A stretch of 64,000 bases of DNA, from assembly GCA_002412965.1 (NCBI GenBank), contig DHWB01000003.1, forward strand, positions 788,945 to 852,944, read 5' to 3'. The translations under genes were made by a program, and so were the position numbers. Origin of the DNA: Desulfomicrobium sp. UBA5193. GTDB lineage: Bacteria; Desulfobacterota; Desulfovibrionia; Desulfovibrionales; Desulfomicrobiaceae. Under the pieces are notes generated by a model. The model had not been told where the DNA came from, did not search any database, and worked only from the letters and a program-made list of their open reading frames with translations. Positions 1-8,820 of this stretch are shown in pieces. Positions within the stretch are counted from its first letter, which is position 1. Every line of letters starts with the position of its first letter.

Positions 1-36
1 CCGGACTGAAATAGACTTTGCCCCGAATCAAGCTGC

Positions 37-72
37 AAGGCCTCCGTGGGGATTCCCGCGGAGGCCTTTTTT
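37..72 (+). terminator. Intrinsic terminator
   Basis: Arms AAGGCCTCCG (37-46) and CGGAGGCCTT (59-68) form a perfect 10-bp stem followed by a run of T to 72 on the + strand. It probably ends a + strand gene lying left of the window. It also sits just past the stop of the leftward histidine kinase, so it may work in both directions. Confidence 0.8.
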
Positions 73-79
73 GCGTGCT

Positions 80-3000
80 TCAGCCAAAAAAGCTTTGCAG
101 CAGTTCGCGCAGGCGTTCCTGATCGAAGGGCTTTGACAGATAGGCGTCCATGCCCAGGGACAGGAACCGCTCCTTGTCTCCGGCCATGGCGTGCGCGGTC
201 AGGGCGATGATGGGCACGTGGGCGTAAGGAATGAATCGCGGGTCGTTTCGAATCATGCGCGTCGCTTCGACACCGTCCATTTCAGGCATCTGGATGTCCA
301 TGAGCACAAGTTCGAGGCCCGGTAGCCGCAGGCAGTCCAGAGCTTCCACGCCGGTGCGGGCGCAGGTGACGTGGTGCCCCATTTTTTCCAGCACGCGCTT
401 GGCCATGGTCATGTTCACCACGTCATCCTCGACCAGCAGGATATGGAGCGGGCGCATCCGCGTTTTGACCCTGGCCATGGGTATTGGGGTCGCTTTGTGC
501 CGTGACGGTGCATTCTTGAGCGGCAGGACAAAGAAAATGGACGTACCCTCGTTCTCCACGCTCTCCAGGGAGATGTTGCCTCCCATGAGGTGCACCAGGC
601 GCTTGACGATGGGCAGGCCCAGTCCGGTGCCTTGGTAGCGTCTGGAATAGGTGCCGTCGACCTGGGTGAAAGATTCGAAGATGTAATCGAGTTTGTCGGC
701 AGGGATGCCGATGCCTTCGTCCCTGACGTTGAACAGGATGCGCTGTTTTCCGGTCTCCGTGCCCACAGGCCAGGATTCAAGGGTCACGGTGCCGCTGTCG
801 GTGAATTTGAGCGCGTTGCCCATCAGATTGAAGAGAATCTGGCGCAGTCGTCCCTCGTCTCCGACAAATCGTCCCAGATTGGGCTGAGCCTCGAGCGTGA
901 GGCTGATTTTCTTGTCCATGGCCAGCGCCTTGAAGAAATTCACGGCCTGGGACAGCAGTTCGTCCAGATCGAATTCCCGCTCCAAAAGTTCCATTTTCCC
1001 CGCATCGACCTTGGTGAAATCCAGCACGTCGTTCAAAACCCGGAGCAGGTTGCGCGAAGACCCCAGGGCCGTGTGCAGATAATCGGAGAGTTCGGGGATG
1101 CCTTCGGACTGTATGGCCAGCTGCAGCATGCCCATGATCCCGTTCAGGGGCGTGCGCACCTCGTGGCTGATGTTGGCCAGGAATTCGCTCTTGGCCCTGT
1201 TGGCCGACTCGGCTATTTCTTTGGCCTGGATCAAGGCCTGCTGGACGTGCTGACGGTCCGTGACGTCTTCAAAGGCGACGGCGAGCTTGTTTCCTGGCAG
1301 GGGGAAGGCATGGATGCGGAAATATCCCCGGATGCGGTCGTCTTCGTAGAGATGCGGATCAACGTCGAAAGGTTTCCCGCTGAGCAGGCAATTCACATAG
1401 CTCTTGAAAAGTTTGCCGCGAGGCCAGATGTCCTTGAAGCGCATCCCCCTGGCCTCTTCCAGGCGCATGCCGATGAGGCGCAGCGCAGCAGGATTGGCGT
1501 TTTCCAGGATGAGTTGCTCCGGCGCTTCGTACTTGTAGATGAAGAGCCCTGAAGGGATGTCCTGAAATATTTCTTCGGCGGTCTGAGAGATCTCGTCATG
1601 GCGCTGGCGTTCAATGGCCAGGGCGATCTGTTCGGACACGGCCAGCAGGATGTCCAGATCGTCCCGCGTGTATTGCCTGCCCGAGGCATATCTCTGAACG
1701 ATGAGCGCGCCGATGCCCTTGCCGCGCACCTGCAGGGGAACGCCCATCCAGCTCTGCGGGATTTCTCCCACCAGCCGGATCGTTCCCGTCTCGACCAGGG
1801 CCGTCATCTCCGCGGCGCTCAGGATGTTCGGGATCTTTCCGCGCAACAGCTCCAGCGTCAGCCGGCGGTTTTCCGGGTCGTTCAGGTCATCGATGCGCGG
1901 GGCCGCTTCGTGGACAGAGGTCGTCTCGTCGACCCAGTAGGGAAATTCCAGGGAATTCCTGTCCGTGTTGATGACCGCCGTGATCAGGTTTCTGGCATCG
2001 ATTACTTCGCCGAGAATCTCATGCACGGCGCGCATGAGGGCTGTAAAATCCGAGTTCGAGTGAGCGGCGTTGGCGATTTGCAGGCGCATGGAGTGCAGCA
2101 GGGCGCTTTTGGTCAGGGTGTCCTGGGCCTTTCTGATCTCCGTGATGTCCACTCCCATACAGGTCACGCCGGTGGTTTCGCCCTGCACGTTCATGTCGGC
2201 CACAGTGTTCCAGCGGATGAGCCGGCGCTGCCCTTCGCGGGTCAGAATTTCCGTGTCGGTCGTTTCCCTCGACTCTTGGCGGAAGGAGGGATGCAGCACT
2301 TTGCGGGTGACTTCGCGTTGGTCTTCAGGGACGAAGACTTTAAACCAGTTCCGGCCCTTGAGTTCTTCCGGGCTCCATCCGGTCAGTCGCTGCAGGTAGG
2401 GGTTTGAGAAGATGATCTGTCCGTCCGGGTTCAAGGTCACGGCGATGGAATTGATCCGCTGCAGCAAATTCCGGAAGCGCTGGTCCGACTCGACGAGGGA
2501 CAGCTCAAGCTGCTTGCGGGCGCTGATGTCTTCCATCGTCCCGAGCAGGCAGATTTGCCCGCTGCCCGCGTCACGAATCAGGGTGGAGTTGAGGGAGACC
2601 CATATCTTGCTTCCATCCTTGCGGCGCATCTGGGTTTCAAAGCCCATGACCCGGGTGTATTCGTGCAGGAGTTCGAGGTAACGTTCCCGGTCTTCGTGGT
2701 TGACGTAGAGGTCATGGTCAATGTTCTTGACGTTCTCGATCAGGTCCTTCGGGTCGTCATAGCGCAGGATTTTGGCCATGGCGGCGTTGGCGCTGAGGAT
2801 TTTGCCGTCCACGGTGGTCTGGGAGATTCCTTCCAGCGCATTGTCGAAGATGGAGCGATAGCGGGCCTCGCTTTGACGCAGGGCCGTTTCCACGGCCCGT
2901 GTGCTGGTCACGTCCTGAAACGTGCCGGAAATGATGCGGATTTCGCCGTGTTCGTCGGATTCGAATTCCGCCCGGATCTGGGCAAGGCGTGGCGTGCCGG

Positions 3001-3283
3001 TTTGTGGCGTGTATCGCAGCTCGATGCGCAGCTCCTGGGCGGTTTTGAAGGAGAAGCGCACCTGTCTGAGAAAGCGGTCCCGGCTTTTTCTTTCCAAAAA
3101 ATCAAGGAAAATATCGAGGGAAGGGGTGACCTCACCCGGCTTGAATCCGAGCAGCCGATACTGTTCGTCGGACCAGAAGGTCGCGCCTGTATGCAGGTCG
3201 TGTTCGAAGGAGCCGATGCGCGCGTGGTGCTGGGCTCGATTGAGATGGTCGAGTTGGCGTTTCAGGGAGATGCTGGATGCCAT
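80..3283 (-). CDS. Hybrid sensor histidine kinase (PAS-PAS-PAS-GAF-PAS-HisKA-HATPase-REC)
   Basis: A 1067-residue signalling kinase. Reading from the N terminus: PAS folds at about 22-130, 140-255 and 268-385, a GAF domain at about 400-560, a fourth PAS at 570-680, then a HisKA phosphoacceptor segment (SHEVRTPLNG), the ATPase N box (NALKFTDSG), G1 box (DEGIGIP) and G2 box (GTGLGLPIV), and a C-terminal receiver with acidic pair VEDD, phosphoacceptor aspartate in LVLMDIQMPEMDG and the conserved lysine in LSKPFD. No membrane segment is visible, so it should sense a cytoplasmic cue. Its ATG overlaps the stop of the SUI1 gene (TGATG), so it is translationally coupled at the end of the leftward run. 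The receiver implies phosphorelay to an HPt protein; the orphan HPt at 9633-9971 is a candidate partner (inference). The signal is unknown. Confidence 0.93.
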   Translation of the reverse strand: MASSISLKRQLDHLNRAQHHARIGSFEHDLHTGATFWSDEQYRLLGFKPGEVTPSLDIFLDFLERKSRDRFLRQVRFSFKTAQELRIELRYTPQTGTPRLAQIRAEFESDEHGEIRIISGTFQDVTSTRAVETALRQSEARYRSIFDNALEGISQTTVDGKILSANAAMAKILRYDDPKDLIENVKNIDHDLYVNHEDRERYLELLHEYTRVMGFETQMRRKDGSKIWVSLNSTLIRDAGSGQICLLGTMEDISARKQLELSLVESDQRFRNLLQRINSIAVTLNPDGQIIFSNPYLQRLTGWSPEELKGRNWFKVFVPEDQREVTRKVLHPSFRQESRETTDTEILTREGQRRLIRWNTVADMNVQGETTGVTCMGVDITEIRKAQDTLTKSALLHSMRLQIANAAHSNSDFTALMRAVHEILGEVIDARNLITAVINTDRNSLEFPYWVDETTSVHEAAPRIDDLNDPENRRLTLELLRGKIPNILSAAEMTALVETGTIRLVGEIPQSWMGVPLQVRGKGIGALIVQRYASGRQYTRDDLDILLAVSEQIALAIERQRHDEISQTAEEIFQDIPSGLFIYKYEAPEQLILENANPAALRLIGMRLEEARGMRFKDIWPRGKLFKSYVNCLLSGKPFDVDPHLYEDDRIRGYFRIHAFPLPGNKLAVAFEDVTDRQHVQQALIQAKEIAESANRAKSEFLANISHEVRTPLNGIMGMLQLAIQSEGIPELSDYLHTALGSSRNLLRVLNDVLDFTKVDAGKMELLEREFDLDELLSQAVNFFKALAMDKKISLTLEAQPNLGRFVGDEGRLRQILFNLMGNALKFTDSGTVTLESWPVGTETGKQRILFNVRDEGIGIPADKLDYIFESFTQVDGTYSRRYQGTGLGLPIVKRLVHLMGGNISLESVENEGTSIFFVLPLKNAPSRHKATPIPMARVKTRMRPLHILLVEDDVVNMTMAKRVLEKMGHHVTCARTGVEALDCLRLPGLELVLMDIQMPEMDGVEATRMIRNDPRFIPYAHVPIIALTAHAMAGDKERFLSLGMDAYLSKPFDQERLRELLQSFFG

Positions 3284-3624
3284 CAGCTTCCCGACTTTTT
3301 GGCGGAAATGCCGAGTGCGGAGAGGACGGCCAGCAGCGCATCGCGGTGTTCACCCTGAAATTCGAGGGTCCCGTCTTTGAGCGTGCCGCCGCAACCCAGG
3401 CGTTTCTTGCAGGTCGAGAGCAGCTCCTTGAGCTCGGCCTCGGACATGACCAGCCCGGTGATGACCGTCACTCCGGCGCCTTTGCGACCCTTAGTTTCGC
3501 GTCCGATGCGCACCGGGCCCTGAGGCCTGGGACGGTTTTCGCCGCAGCTGCAGACCACGCGCCCGCATTTGCGGCACACGGGTTTTTCCGTGGAATAAAC
3601 AGTCGTGAAAGAATCCCGGGACAT
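3283..3624 (-). CDS. yciH: SUI1/YciH-family translation factor
   Basis: A 113-residue protein of the eIF1/SUI1 family (YciH in E. coli), which can influence start-codon fidelity on the 30S subunit. The N terminus carries a paired-cysteine knuckle (CRKCGRVVCSC, about 14-24). The SUI1 fold follows, with the basic segment GRETKGRKGAGVTVITGL and the characteristic stretch KKRLGCGGTLKDG. The ATG at 3624 is chosen because AAGGA lies at a suitable distance upstream; an in-frame TTG at 3648 would add eight residues with no better site. Its stop overlaps the kinase start. Family membership is clear, but the bacterial role is only partly understood. Confidence 0.88.
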   Translation of the reverse strand: MSRDSFTTVYSTEKPVCRKCGRVVCSCGENRPRPQGPVRIGRETKGRKGAGVTVITGLVMSEAELKELLSTCKKRLGCGGTLKDGTLEFQGEHRDALLAVLSALGISAKKSGS

Positions 3625-3733
3625 GGTGTCATCCTTGAGTTTCGTCAAACGGAGTGGTCATCGGCAGGGACAATGCGGGAAAGTTTGCGCGCTGACAAGA
3701 GGCGTTGCGGCCGCGCGCGGCTCGCATCCGGCA

Positions 3734-4690
3734 TCAGGGCAAGGCGGGGATGAGGCTTCGCAGGTCGCGCATGTACAGGCTGATTTTTTCCCAGGTCTGG
3801 GCATTGGTCAGGGTGCGGGAAGCATGGGAATATTCGTGATGGGCCATGAAGCACCAGGACAGGCCGCGCAGGATGATGACCTGCTCCATCACCGCGCAGA
3901 GGCGCAGAATCTGCTCCAAGGGCGGGGCGTCGGTCAGCAGGTGTTGGTATGCTTGAAGAAAAGCCTGCTTTTGCTCGGGGGTGAACACGGTCTCGGTTTT
4001 CCAGAGCGTGGTGGTTGGGGCCAGGAAATGGGCCAGATCCTGATGGCGGCTTGAAAGCACTGCTTTTTCCCAATCCACAAGATACGCACTGTGCGAGGAA
4101 ATGAGAAAGTTTCCGGAATTGACCTCCGTGTTGACCACGCAGAGGCGGTCCGCTGCGAACAGGGCGCGGTTCTCCTCGCCCAGGCGCAGGATGCGCTCGT
4201 GGTAATCGAGAAGAATGCCGCGCTCGCGGACCAGGGTGTGGTCCGCATAGCGCTTGATGAGGGCCAGGCTTTCCGCGGCGATGGCCGCCACGGGATCAGG
4301 CTGCACCAAGAGGTCCGGACAGGCGGGCAGAGTGTGGATGCGGGCGAAGATGCCGGCGGCCTTTTCCCGGTCGCGCTCGTAAACCAAGGCCTCTCCGGGC
4401 AGGTATTGCATGAGCATGACCCCGCCGCCAAAGGGTTTCCGAGCGGAGTGTACATGCAGGGGGAGCGGCGTGACTCCCGACGCGGCCACGCAATGCAGGA
4501 CCTTGAATTCATAGCCGATCTGGTCGGTCAGTCCGAGCTGGCTGCCGTGATTGATGCGAAAGACGAAGCGCCCCACATCGCTCTCGACCAGAAAATTGCG
4601 GTTGTATTCCCCGGCGGCCAGGAAGCGGACCCGAGGGGTGCCGCTGACCCAGCCCTTTTCCAGAAGGAAGGAGCGGATCAAGGCTTCCAT
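3734..4690 (-). CDS. Phosphotransferase-family (APH/choline-kinase-like) small-molecule kinase
   Basis: A 318-residue protein of the aminoglycoside phosphotransferase/choline kinase fold. Visible are a nucleotide-binding lobe (FLVESDVGRFVFRINHG), the hinge LMQYLPGEAL, the segment VNTEVNSGNFLIS where the catalytic-loop HxDxxxxN would lie (H and D are not canonical here), and YLVDWEKAVL as the Mg2+-binding DxE region. The open frame runs much further upstream, but the first part is antisense-like low-complexity sequence; the ATG at 4690 begins a convincing N terminus and overlaps the preceding transferase gene by 13 nt. The substrate is unknown. Linkage to two nucleotide-sugar-type transferases suggests phosphorylation of a sugar, alcohol or lipid head group (inference), and the altered catalytic loop leaves activity open. 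Confidence 0.8.
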   Translation of the reverse strand: MEALIRSFLLEKGWVSGTPRVRFLAAGEYNRNFLVESDVGRFVFRINHGSQLGLTDQIGYEFKVLHCVAASGVTPLPLHVHSARKPFGGGVMLMQYLPGEALVYERDREKAAGIFARIHTLPACPDLLVQPDPVAAIAAESLALIKRYADHTLVRERGILLDYHERILRLGEENRALFAADRLCVVNTEVNSGNFLISSHSAYLVDWEKAVLSSRHQDLAHFLAPTTTLWKTETVFTPEQKQAFLQAYQHLLTDAPPLEQILRLCAVMEQVIILRGLSWCFMAHHEYSHASRTLTNAQTWEKISLYMRDLRSLIPALP

Positions 4691-5340
4691 GCGTCTGCCG
4701 CCAGTTCGTGGGCGCGGATATAGTTCATGGCATGGGTGAGTGCATGTCTGTTGCGGTGAGCGTAATCCAGCAGGTCGGGCAAGGTGTCCACATCCGGCCA
4801 GGGGGCGAGCAGCTGGGGGTGCAGTCCTCTGGCCTCGCAATTGGCCAGCGTCCGGGTCAGGACTTCGGCGCTGCCCCAGGGCACAGCCTCGAAGATTCCG
4901 TGAGGCAGGGGTTGGCTCAGACCCAGCAGGTAGAAGCCTCCGTCCGGAGCGGGACCGAGACACAGCGGCGCGGTTTTGAGGGCGGCGAATGCCTGGCGCA
5001 AATGCGTGGCCGGGAGGTCTGGCAGGTCGCTGCCGATGAGGACCGCGCCGACGCTTTTTTCCAGGGCCGAGTGCAGGGCATGGAGCATGCGCTCGCCAAG
5101 GTCCGCGCCGTGCTGGATGGCATAGAAATGATGAGGACCGAAGAGCGATCGGTACTCGCTGAGGGGGGCCAGGGGATCGCAGCACAGGGTCACGGGCGCA
5201 CCCAGCGTCCTGAGCATGTCGAGCTCGTCGCGGATGAAGGCGGTCTGCAGGCCTGCGGCATGTTCAAGCCCGATTGATTTTGCAAGTCGCGTCTTGACCC
5301 TTCCGGGCGCAGGATATTTTGTGAACATGAGGACGCGCAT
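4678..5340 (-). CDS. TIGR04282/DUF2064-type glycosyltransferase
   Basis: A 220-residue GT-A-like protein of the arsenosugar/selenodomain-associated transferase 1 group (TIGR04282, DUF2064). It opens with MFTKYPAPGRVKTRLA, matching the nucleotide-binding signature KxPxPGxVKTRL, and carries the GSDLPDLP acidic motif near residue 104 and GPAPDGGFYLLGL near 132, which in this family precede the active site. It lies 3 nt after a TIGR04283-type transferase, a pairing seen in many genomes. The acceptor is not known. Position in a feo-led operon gives no direct clue to the product. Confidence 0.88.
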   Translation of the reverse strand: MRVLMFTKYPAPGRVKTRLAKSIGLEHAAGLQTAFIRDELDMLRTLGAPVTLCCDPLAPLSEYRSLFGPHHFYAIQHGADLGERMLHALHSALEKSVGAVLIGSDLPDLPATHLRQAFAALKTAPLCLGPAPDGGFYLLGLSQPLPHGIFEAVPWGSAEVLTRTLANCEARGLHPQLLAPWPDVDTLPDLLDYAHRNRHALTHAMNYIRAHELAADAWKP

Positions 5341-5343
5341 GCA

Positions 5344-6078
5344 TCAAACTCCGTGTCTGCGGTACAGCGCGGCCAGAAGTGATGGCCGGACTCCGCAGTG
5401 GTAGAGCAGCCGCAGCAGCAGGTTGCGCAGGGTGCAGCGCAGGATTCCCTCGCGCAGGTGGCGGCGCGCTGAGGTGCGCACGGTCATCGCCAGGATGCTG
5501 ATCCTATGTCCGTGACGGCGGAGCCTGGTCATGAATTCCAGATCTTCCATGAGCGGCAGGGGCGAAAATCCGCCTAGTTCACGAAAGACACTGTGTCGCA
5601 CAAAGATGGCCTGGTCCCCGTAGGGCACTCTGGTCCGTCGTGAGCGCAGGTTGGCCGCCGCCGCGATGAAGGAAAGTCCGGGCGTGGCCGGGACATAGGC
5701 GAGGCTGAAGGCTCCGCCCGCAAAGGCCGGGTTCGCCAGAGCCTGTCGAATGAGGGTGAAGGCTTGGACCGGCAAAAGGGTGTCGGCATGCAAAAAGAGC
5801 AGGATGTCTCCGCTTGCGGCCTCGGCGCCACGGTTTTGTTGCACGCCGCGTCCGGGGGAGGAAGTCAGGCCGATGATGCAAGGGGCCGTGGTGCGGGGGG
5901 GCGTGACCCGAAGGTCCGTGACCCGAGGGTCCGCGATGCGGTCCAGGGTGTCGTGCTCCGGCGCGCCGTCAACGATGATGAACTCCGCATCGTAGGCATC
6001 CTGCCTGGTCAGCAGGTCGTCAAGCAAGGCTGCGATGCCCTCTTCACGGAAGACCGGAATGACGACGGAGATCTTCAT
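5344..6078 (-). CDS. TIGR04283-type family 2 glycosyltransferase
   Basis: A 244-residue GT2 enzyme of the selenodomain-associated transferase 2 group (TIGR04283). The N terminus reads MKISVVIPVFREEG, followed by FIIVDGAP and the metal-binding LLFLHADT (DxD-equivalent, HAD) motif; YGDQAIFV and PLMEDLEFMTRLRRHG give the later ED and RxxRHG elements. The start at 6078 overlaps the stop of the second feoA by ATGA, so translation is coupled to iron-transport genes. The upstream extension of the open frame is out-of-register sequence within feoA and was rejected. Confidence 0.88.
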   Translation of the reverse strand: MKISVVIPVFREEGIAALLDDLLTRQDAYDAEFIIVDGAPEHDTLDRIADPRVTDLRVTPPRTTAPCIIGLTSSPGRGVQQNRGAEAASGDILLFLHADTLLPVQAFTLIRQALANPAFAGGAFSLAYVPATPGLSFIAAAANLRSRRTRVPYGDQAIFVRHSVFRELGGFSPLPLMEDLEFMTRLRRHGHRISILAMTVRTSARRHLREGILRCTLRNLLLRLLYHCGVRPSLLAALYRRHGV

Positions 6079-6329
6079 TCCACCACGATGGCCTGCCCCA
6101 GGCTGCGGCAAAGGCAGAGCCGGCCGGAGCGGACCATGATCAGCAGGGGGCCGCTGGCGTTGGAGATCATCTCGATTTCCGTGCCCGGGGTGATGCCCAT
6201 GGCCGCGAGCTTGCTCAAGTGGCAGCCCTGGGATTTGGACAGGCAGCGGACGATGGCCTTTTCCCCGTCTTTCAAGTCGCACAGGGTGCGGACTCCGGTC
6301 CCGATTTCTTTATGCTTGCAGAAAAACAT
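6075..6329 (-). CDS. feoA: FeoA-domain protein (second copy, downstream of feoB)
   Basis: An 84-residue SH3-like FeoA protein. Typical features are TLCDLKDGEKAIVRCL, the central LAAMGITPGTEIEMI and a final beta strand RSLGQAIVVE. FeoA proteins are thought to bind FeoB at the cytoplasmic face and modulate ferrous-iron transport. The ATG at 6329 overlaps the feoB stop (TGATG), and the stop overlaps the next transferase start. A cysteine-containing stretch (CLSKSQGCHLSK) distinguishes this copy from the first feoA, so the two copies are diverged rather than recent duplicates. Confidence 0.9.
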   Translation of the reverse strand: MFFCKHKEIGTGVRTLCDLKDGEKAIVRCLSKSQGCHLSKLAAMGITPGTEIEMISNASGPLLIMVRSGRLCLCRSLGQAIVVE

Positions 6330-8500
6330 CACCACCCCATGCGCATGCCGAGTTGATAGGCGGCCGCCGCCAGGGCAAAGGCGAAGCCGGTGTTGAAGAT
6401 CACGCTGAACGCGGCCCAGCCCCAGGATGCCTCGCGGGCAATGGCGACGACGGTCACGAAACACGGGGAATAGAGGAGCACGAAGATCATAAGGCTCACG
6501 GCCACGCTCGTGTTCCAGCCCGGAGCCGTGGCGATGCGCTGGGAAAAACCCTGCTCGTCATCGTCGCTCAAGGAATGTGCCGTGGCCAAGGTGGAGACGA
6601 TGACCTCCTTGGCCGCGATCCCGCCCAGCAGGGCGATGTTGGTCCGCCAGTCGAAACCGGCCCAGGCGGTGACGGGTTCGATGCTCCGGCCCAGGCGTCC
6701 GGCCAGGGAATTGGCCAGGGTCTGTTCCTTGAGGCGCAGTTCGGCGCTTACAATGCGGTCTTCAAGTTCCTGCCGGGCCTCGTCTCCGTTTTCAACGACC
6801 AGTCGCTGCTCCAGATTGTCGATCTCGGATTGGATGGGTGCGGCCACCTGCGGGGAAAGGGCCGGAAAGGTCATCATGGCCCAGATCAGGATAGAAATGG
6901 CCAGGATCACGGTGCCGGCCTTCTTGACGTACTGCCAGCCGCGTTCCCAGGTGTGCAGGACCAGACCGAGCGCCGTGGGCATGCGGTAGGGCGGCAGCTC
7001 CATGACGAAGGGCGTGGACGGTCCGCGTATGACGGACGAGCGCAGGAGCTTGGCCACCACCAGGGCCGCGGCCCAGCCTCCCAGGGTGATCAGGAACATG
7101 ACCCTGGCGCCGTGACGCGGAAAAAAAGCGGCCGAGAGAAGAATGAAGACCGGGACCTTGGCTCCGCAGACCATGAACGGGGCCGTGAGCAGGGTGGCCA
7201 GCTTTTCCTTGGGGCTGCGCAGGGTGCGGGCGGCCATGACGCCGGGCACGGCGCAGCCGCCGGGGATGCCGCCGGAAATGATGAAGGGCACGACGGAGCT
7301 GCCATGCAGGCCGAAGGACCGAAAGACCCGGTCCAGCATGTAGGCCATGCGGGCCATGTATCCGGAATCTTCCAGAAAGGTGATGCCCAGGAACATGATC
7401 AGGATGAGCGGCACGAACCCGAGCACACCGCCCACGCCGGCGATGATTCCGTCCATGACCAGGGATCTGGCGAGGCCTTGCGGCATCTGCCCCGCGACTC
7501 TGGACAGCCAGGTGAAAAACGACTCCACCCAGCCCATGGGTATCTGCCCCACGGCAAACGTCACGCTGAAGAGACCGTAGAGAATGCCGAGCATGATCAG
7601 CGGACCGGCCACCTGATGGGTCAGCACGCTGTCGATCTTGTCCGAGAGGTCGGCCCGGTTGTGCAGGTCGGGCAGGATGGTCAGCACGCCCTGGCGCAGA
7701 ATTGAGGAGATGTAGCCGTAGCGGTAGTCGGCGACAATGAATTCGGGCTGGGTGTTCAGCGTCTTTTCGCAGTGCCGGGCGACATCCTCGGCCATGTCGC
7801 GCATGAGGCGGTGCAGTTCGTAGTCCGCTTCGAAGAGCTGGCGCACGACGAGGTCGTTTTCCAGAAATTTGAGGGCCAGCCAGCGGGGAGGGTAGGTCTG
7901 GGTCAGAAAATTGCGGGCCATGATCAGGTCGGTCATTTCCTGCAGCACCGGATCGAGGTCCGGGCCATAGGAGATATGCAGCGGCTCCCATGATTTTTGG
8001 GGGTGATCAAGGGCCGCGTCCAGCGCTTCGCGCACGCCCTGGCCGTTGCGGGCCACGGTGCGAACCACGGGCAGGCGCATGAGGCTCGCCAGTCGGGCTT
8101 CGTCGATGCGCATACCCTTGGCTTCGAGGGCGTCGACCATGTTCAGGGCCAGGGTCACGGGGATGCCCAGTTCCAGAAATTGCACGGTCAGATAGAGATT
8201 GCGCTCCAGACTGGTGGCGTCGAGCACGTTGATGACGCTCTGGGGCCGCTCATGGATCAAAAAATCGCGGGCCACGAGCTCTTCCTGGGAATATGCGGTC
8301 AGGGAGTAGGTGCCGGGAAGGTCCACGACGCGGGTCACGCCTCCGGGCGTGTTCACGTAGCCTTCCTTTTTCTCCACGGTGATGCCGGGATAATTGCCCA
8401 CATGCTGCCGCGAGCCGGTCAATGCATTGAAGAGGGTGGTCTTGCCGGCATTGGGGTTGCCGGCCAGGGCGATGGTCGAGGTGACGACAGGTTCAGACAA
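6329..8500 (-). CDS. feoB: Ferrous iron transport protein B
   Basis: A 723-residue FeoB, the GTPase-gated inner-membrane Fe2+ permease. The N-terminal G domain shows G1 GNPNAGKTT (about 14-22), the switch and G3 DLPGTYSL, and G4 NMVD near residue 122. A helical insert follows, then a polytopic membrane part with the two gate motifs (GGIPGGCAVPGVMAARTL and the later GIAAKEVIVSTLA). The start fits the family N terminus and overlaps the upstream feoA by 8 nt. It lies in the order feoA-feoB-feoA and is controlled from the promoter/operator at 8791-8820 (inference from site placement). Confidence 0.97.
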   Translation of the reverse strand: MSEPVVTSTIALAGNPNAGKTTLFNALTGSRQHVGNYPGITVEKKEGYVNTPGGVTRVVDLPGTYSLTAYSQEELVARDFLIHERPQSVINVLDATSLERNLYLTVQFLELGIPVTLALNMVDALEAKGMRIDEARLASLMRLPVVRTVARNGQGVREALDAALDHPQKSWEPLHISYGPDLDPVLQEMTDLIMARNFLTQTYPPRWLALKFLENDLVVRQLFEADYELHRLMRDMAEDVARHCEKTLNTQPEFIVADYRYGYISSILRQGVLTILPDLHNRADLSDKIDSVLTHQVAGPLIMLGILYGLFSVTFAVGQIPMGWVESFFTWLSRVAGQMPQGLARSLVMDGIIAGVGGVLGFVPLILIMFLGITFLEDSGYMARMAYMLDRVFRSFGLHGSSVVPFIISGGIPGGCAVPGVMAARTLRSPKEKLATLLTAPFMVCGAKVPVFILLSAAFFPRHGARVMFLITLGGWAAALVVAKLLRSSVIRGPSTPFVMELPPYRMPTALGLVLHTWERGWQYVKKAGTVILAISILIWAMMTFPALSPQVAAPIQSEIDNLEQRLVVENGDEARQELEDRIVSAELRLKEQTLANSLAGRLGRSIEPVTAWAGFDWRTNIALLGGIAAKEVIVSTLATAHSLSDDDEQGFSQRIATAPGWNTSVAVSLMIFVLLYSPCFVTVVAIAREASWGWAAFSVIFNTGFAFALAAAAYQLGMRMGW

Positions 8501-8744
8501 GGTCAGTATCCGGGAGTTCGACGGTTATGAAATCGGCTTCACTGTTGCGCAGGGTCAAGGTGAAACCCTTAAGCCGCAGAGCCACTGGATCCTTCAGGGG
8601 AGCACGCCCGCGAACGGTTATCTCCGTGCCGGGAACAAGACCCATGTCCCGGATCCTGCGGCCGAGCTCACCCTGGGCTGCGATGGTCTTGATGATGCCG
8701 TGCTGGTCCACGCGCATTTCACGCAAATTGACAATGGTGGGCAC
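8493..8744 (-). CDS. feoA: FeoA-domain protein (first copy)
   Basis: An 83-residue FeoA protein with the family core GELGRRIRDMGLVPGTEITV and the C-terminal strand DFITVELP. The start is taken as GTG at 8744 because AAGGAG sits 5 nt upstream; the in-frame ATG at 8762 and TTG at 8789 lack a comparable site and would place this AAGGAG inside the gene. It is the first gene of the feo operon, with a leader of about 40 nt after the predicted transcription start. Confidence 0.88.
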   Translation of the reverse strand: MPTIVNLREMRVDQHGIIKTIAAQGELGRRIRDMGLVPGTEITVRGRAPLKDPVALRLKGFTLTLRNSEADFITVELPDTDLV

Positions 8745-8790
8745 AGGTTCTCCTTGATGCATTCTGATTCGATCGAAAATTCCTAACAAA

Positions 8791-8820
8791 ACAAATTATT
8801 TAGTCCGTCTAATTTGTCAA
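8791..8820 (-). promoter_or_regulatory. feo promoter with DtxR-type operator in the spacer
   Basis: On the minus strand TTGACA (8820-8815) and TAATTT (8798-8793) are separated by 16 bp. The spacer is filled by TTAGACGGACTAA, a TTAG/CTAA dyad resembling DtxR/IdeR-type operators, nested in a wider perfect repeat ACAAATTA/TAATTTGT (8791-8798 and 8810-8817). A repressor bound here would block polymerase. The DtxR-family gene next door is the obvious candidate. Confidence 0.75.

Noticed and set aside
590..1552. Long + strand open frame (320 codons) opposite the histidine kinase, and similar long frames opposite other genes
   Set aside because: Composition is Gly/Gln/His/Arg-rich with no domain; they mirror high-GC genes on the opposite strand that carry clear motifs.
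4691..5185. N-terminal extension of the APH-like kinase to 5185
   Set aside because: The added 165 residues are Pro/Arg-rich antisense-type sequence inside the transferase gene; ATG at 4690 starts a normal domain.
6353..7705. 450-codon + strand frame across feoB
   Set aside because: Antisense shadow of feoB; no signal, domain or ribosome site.
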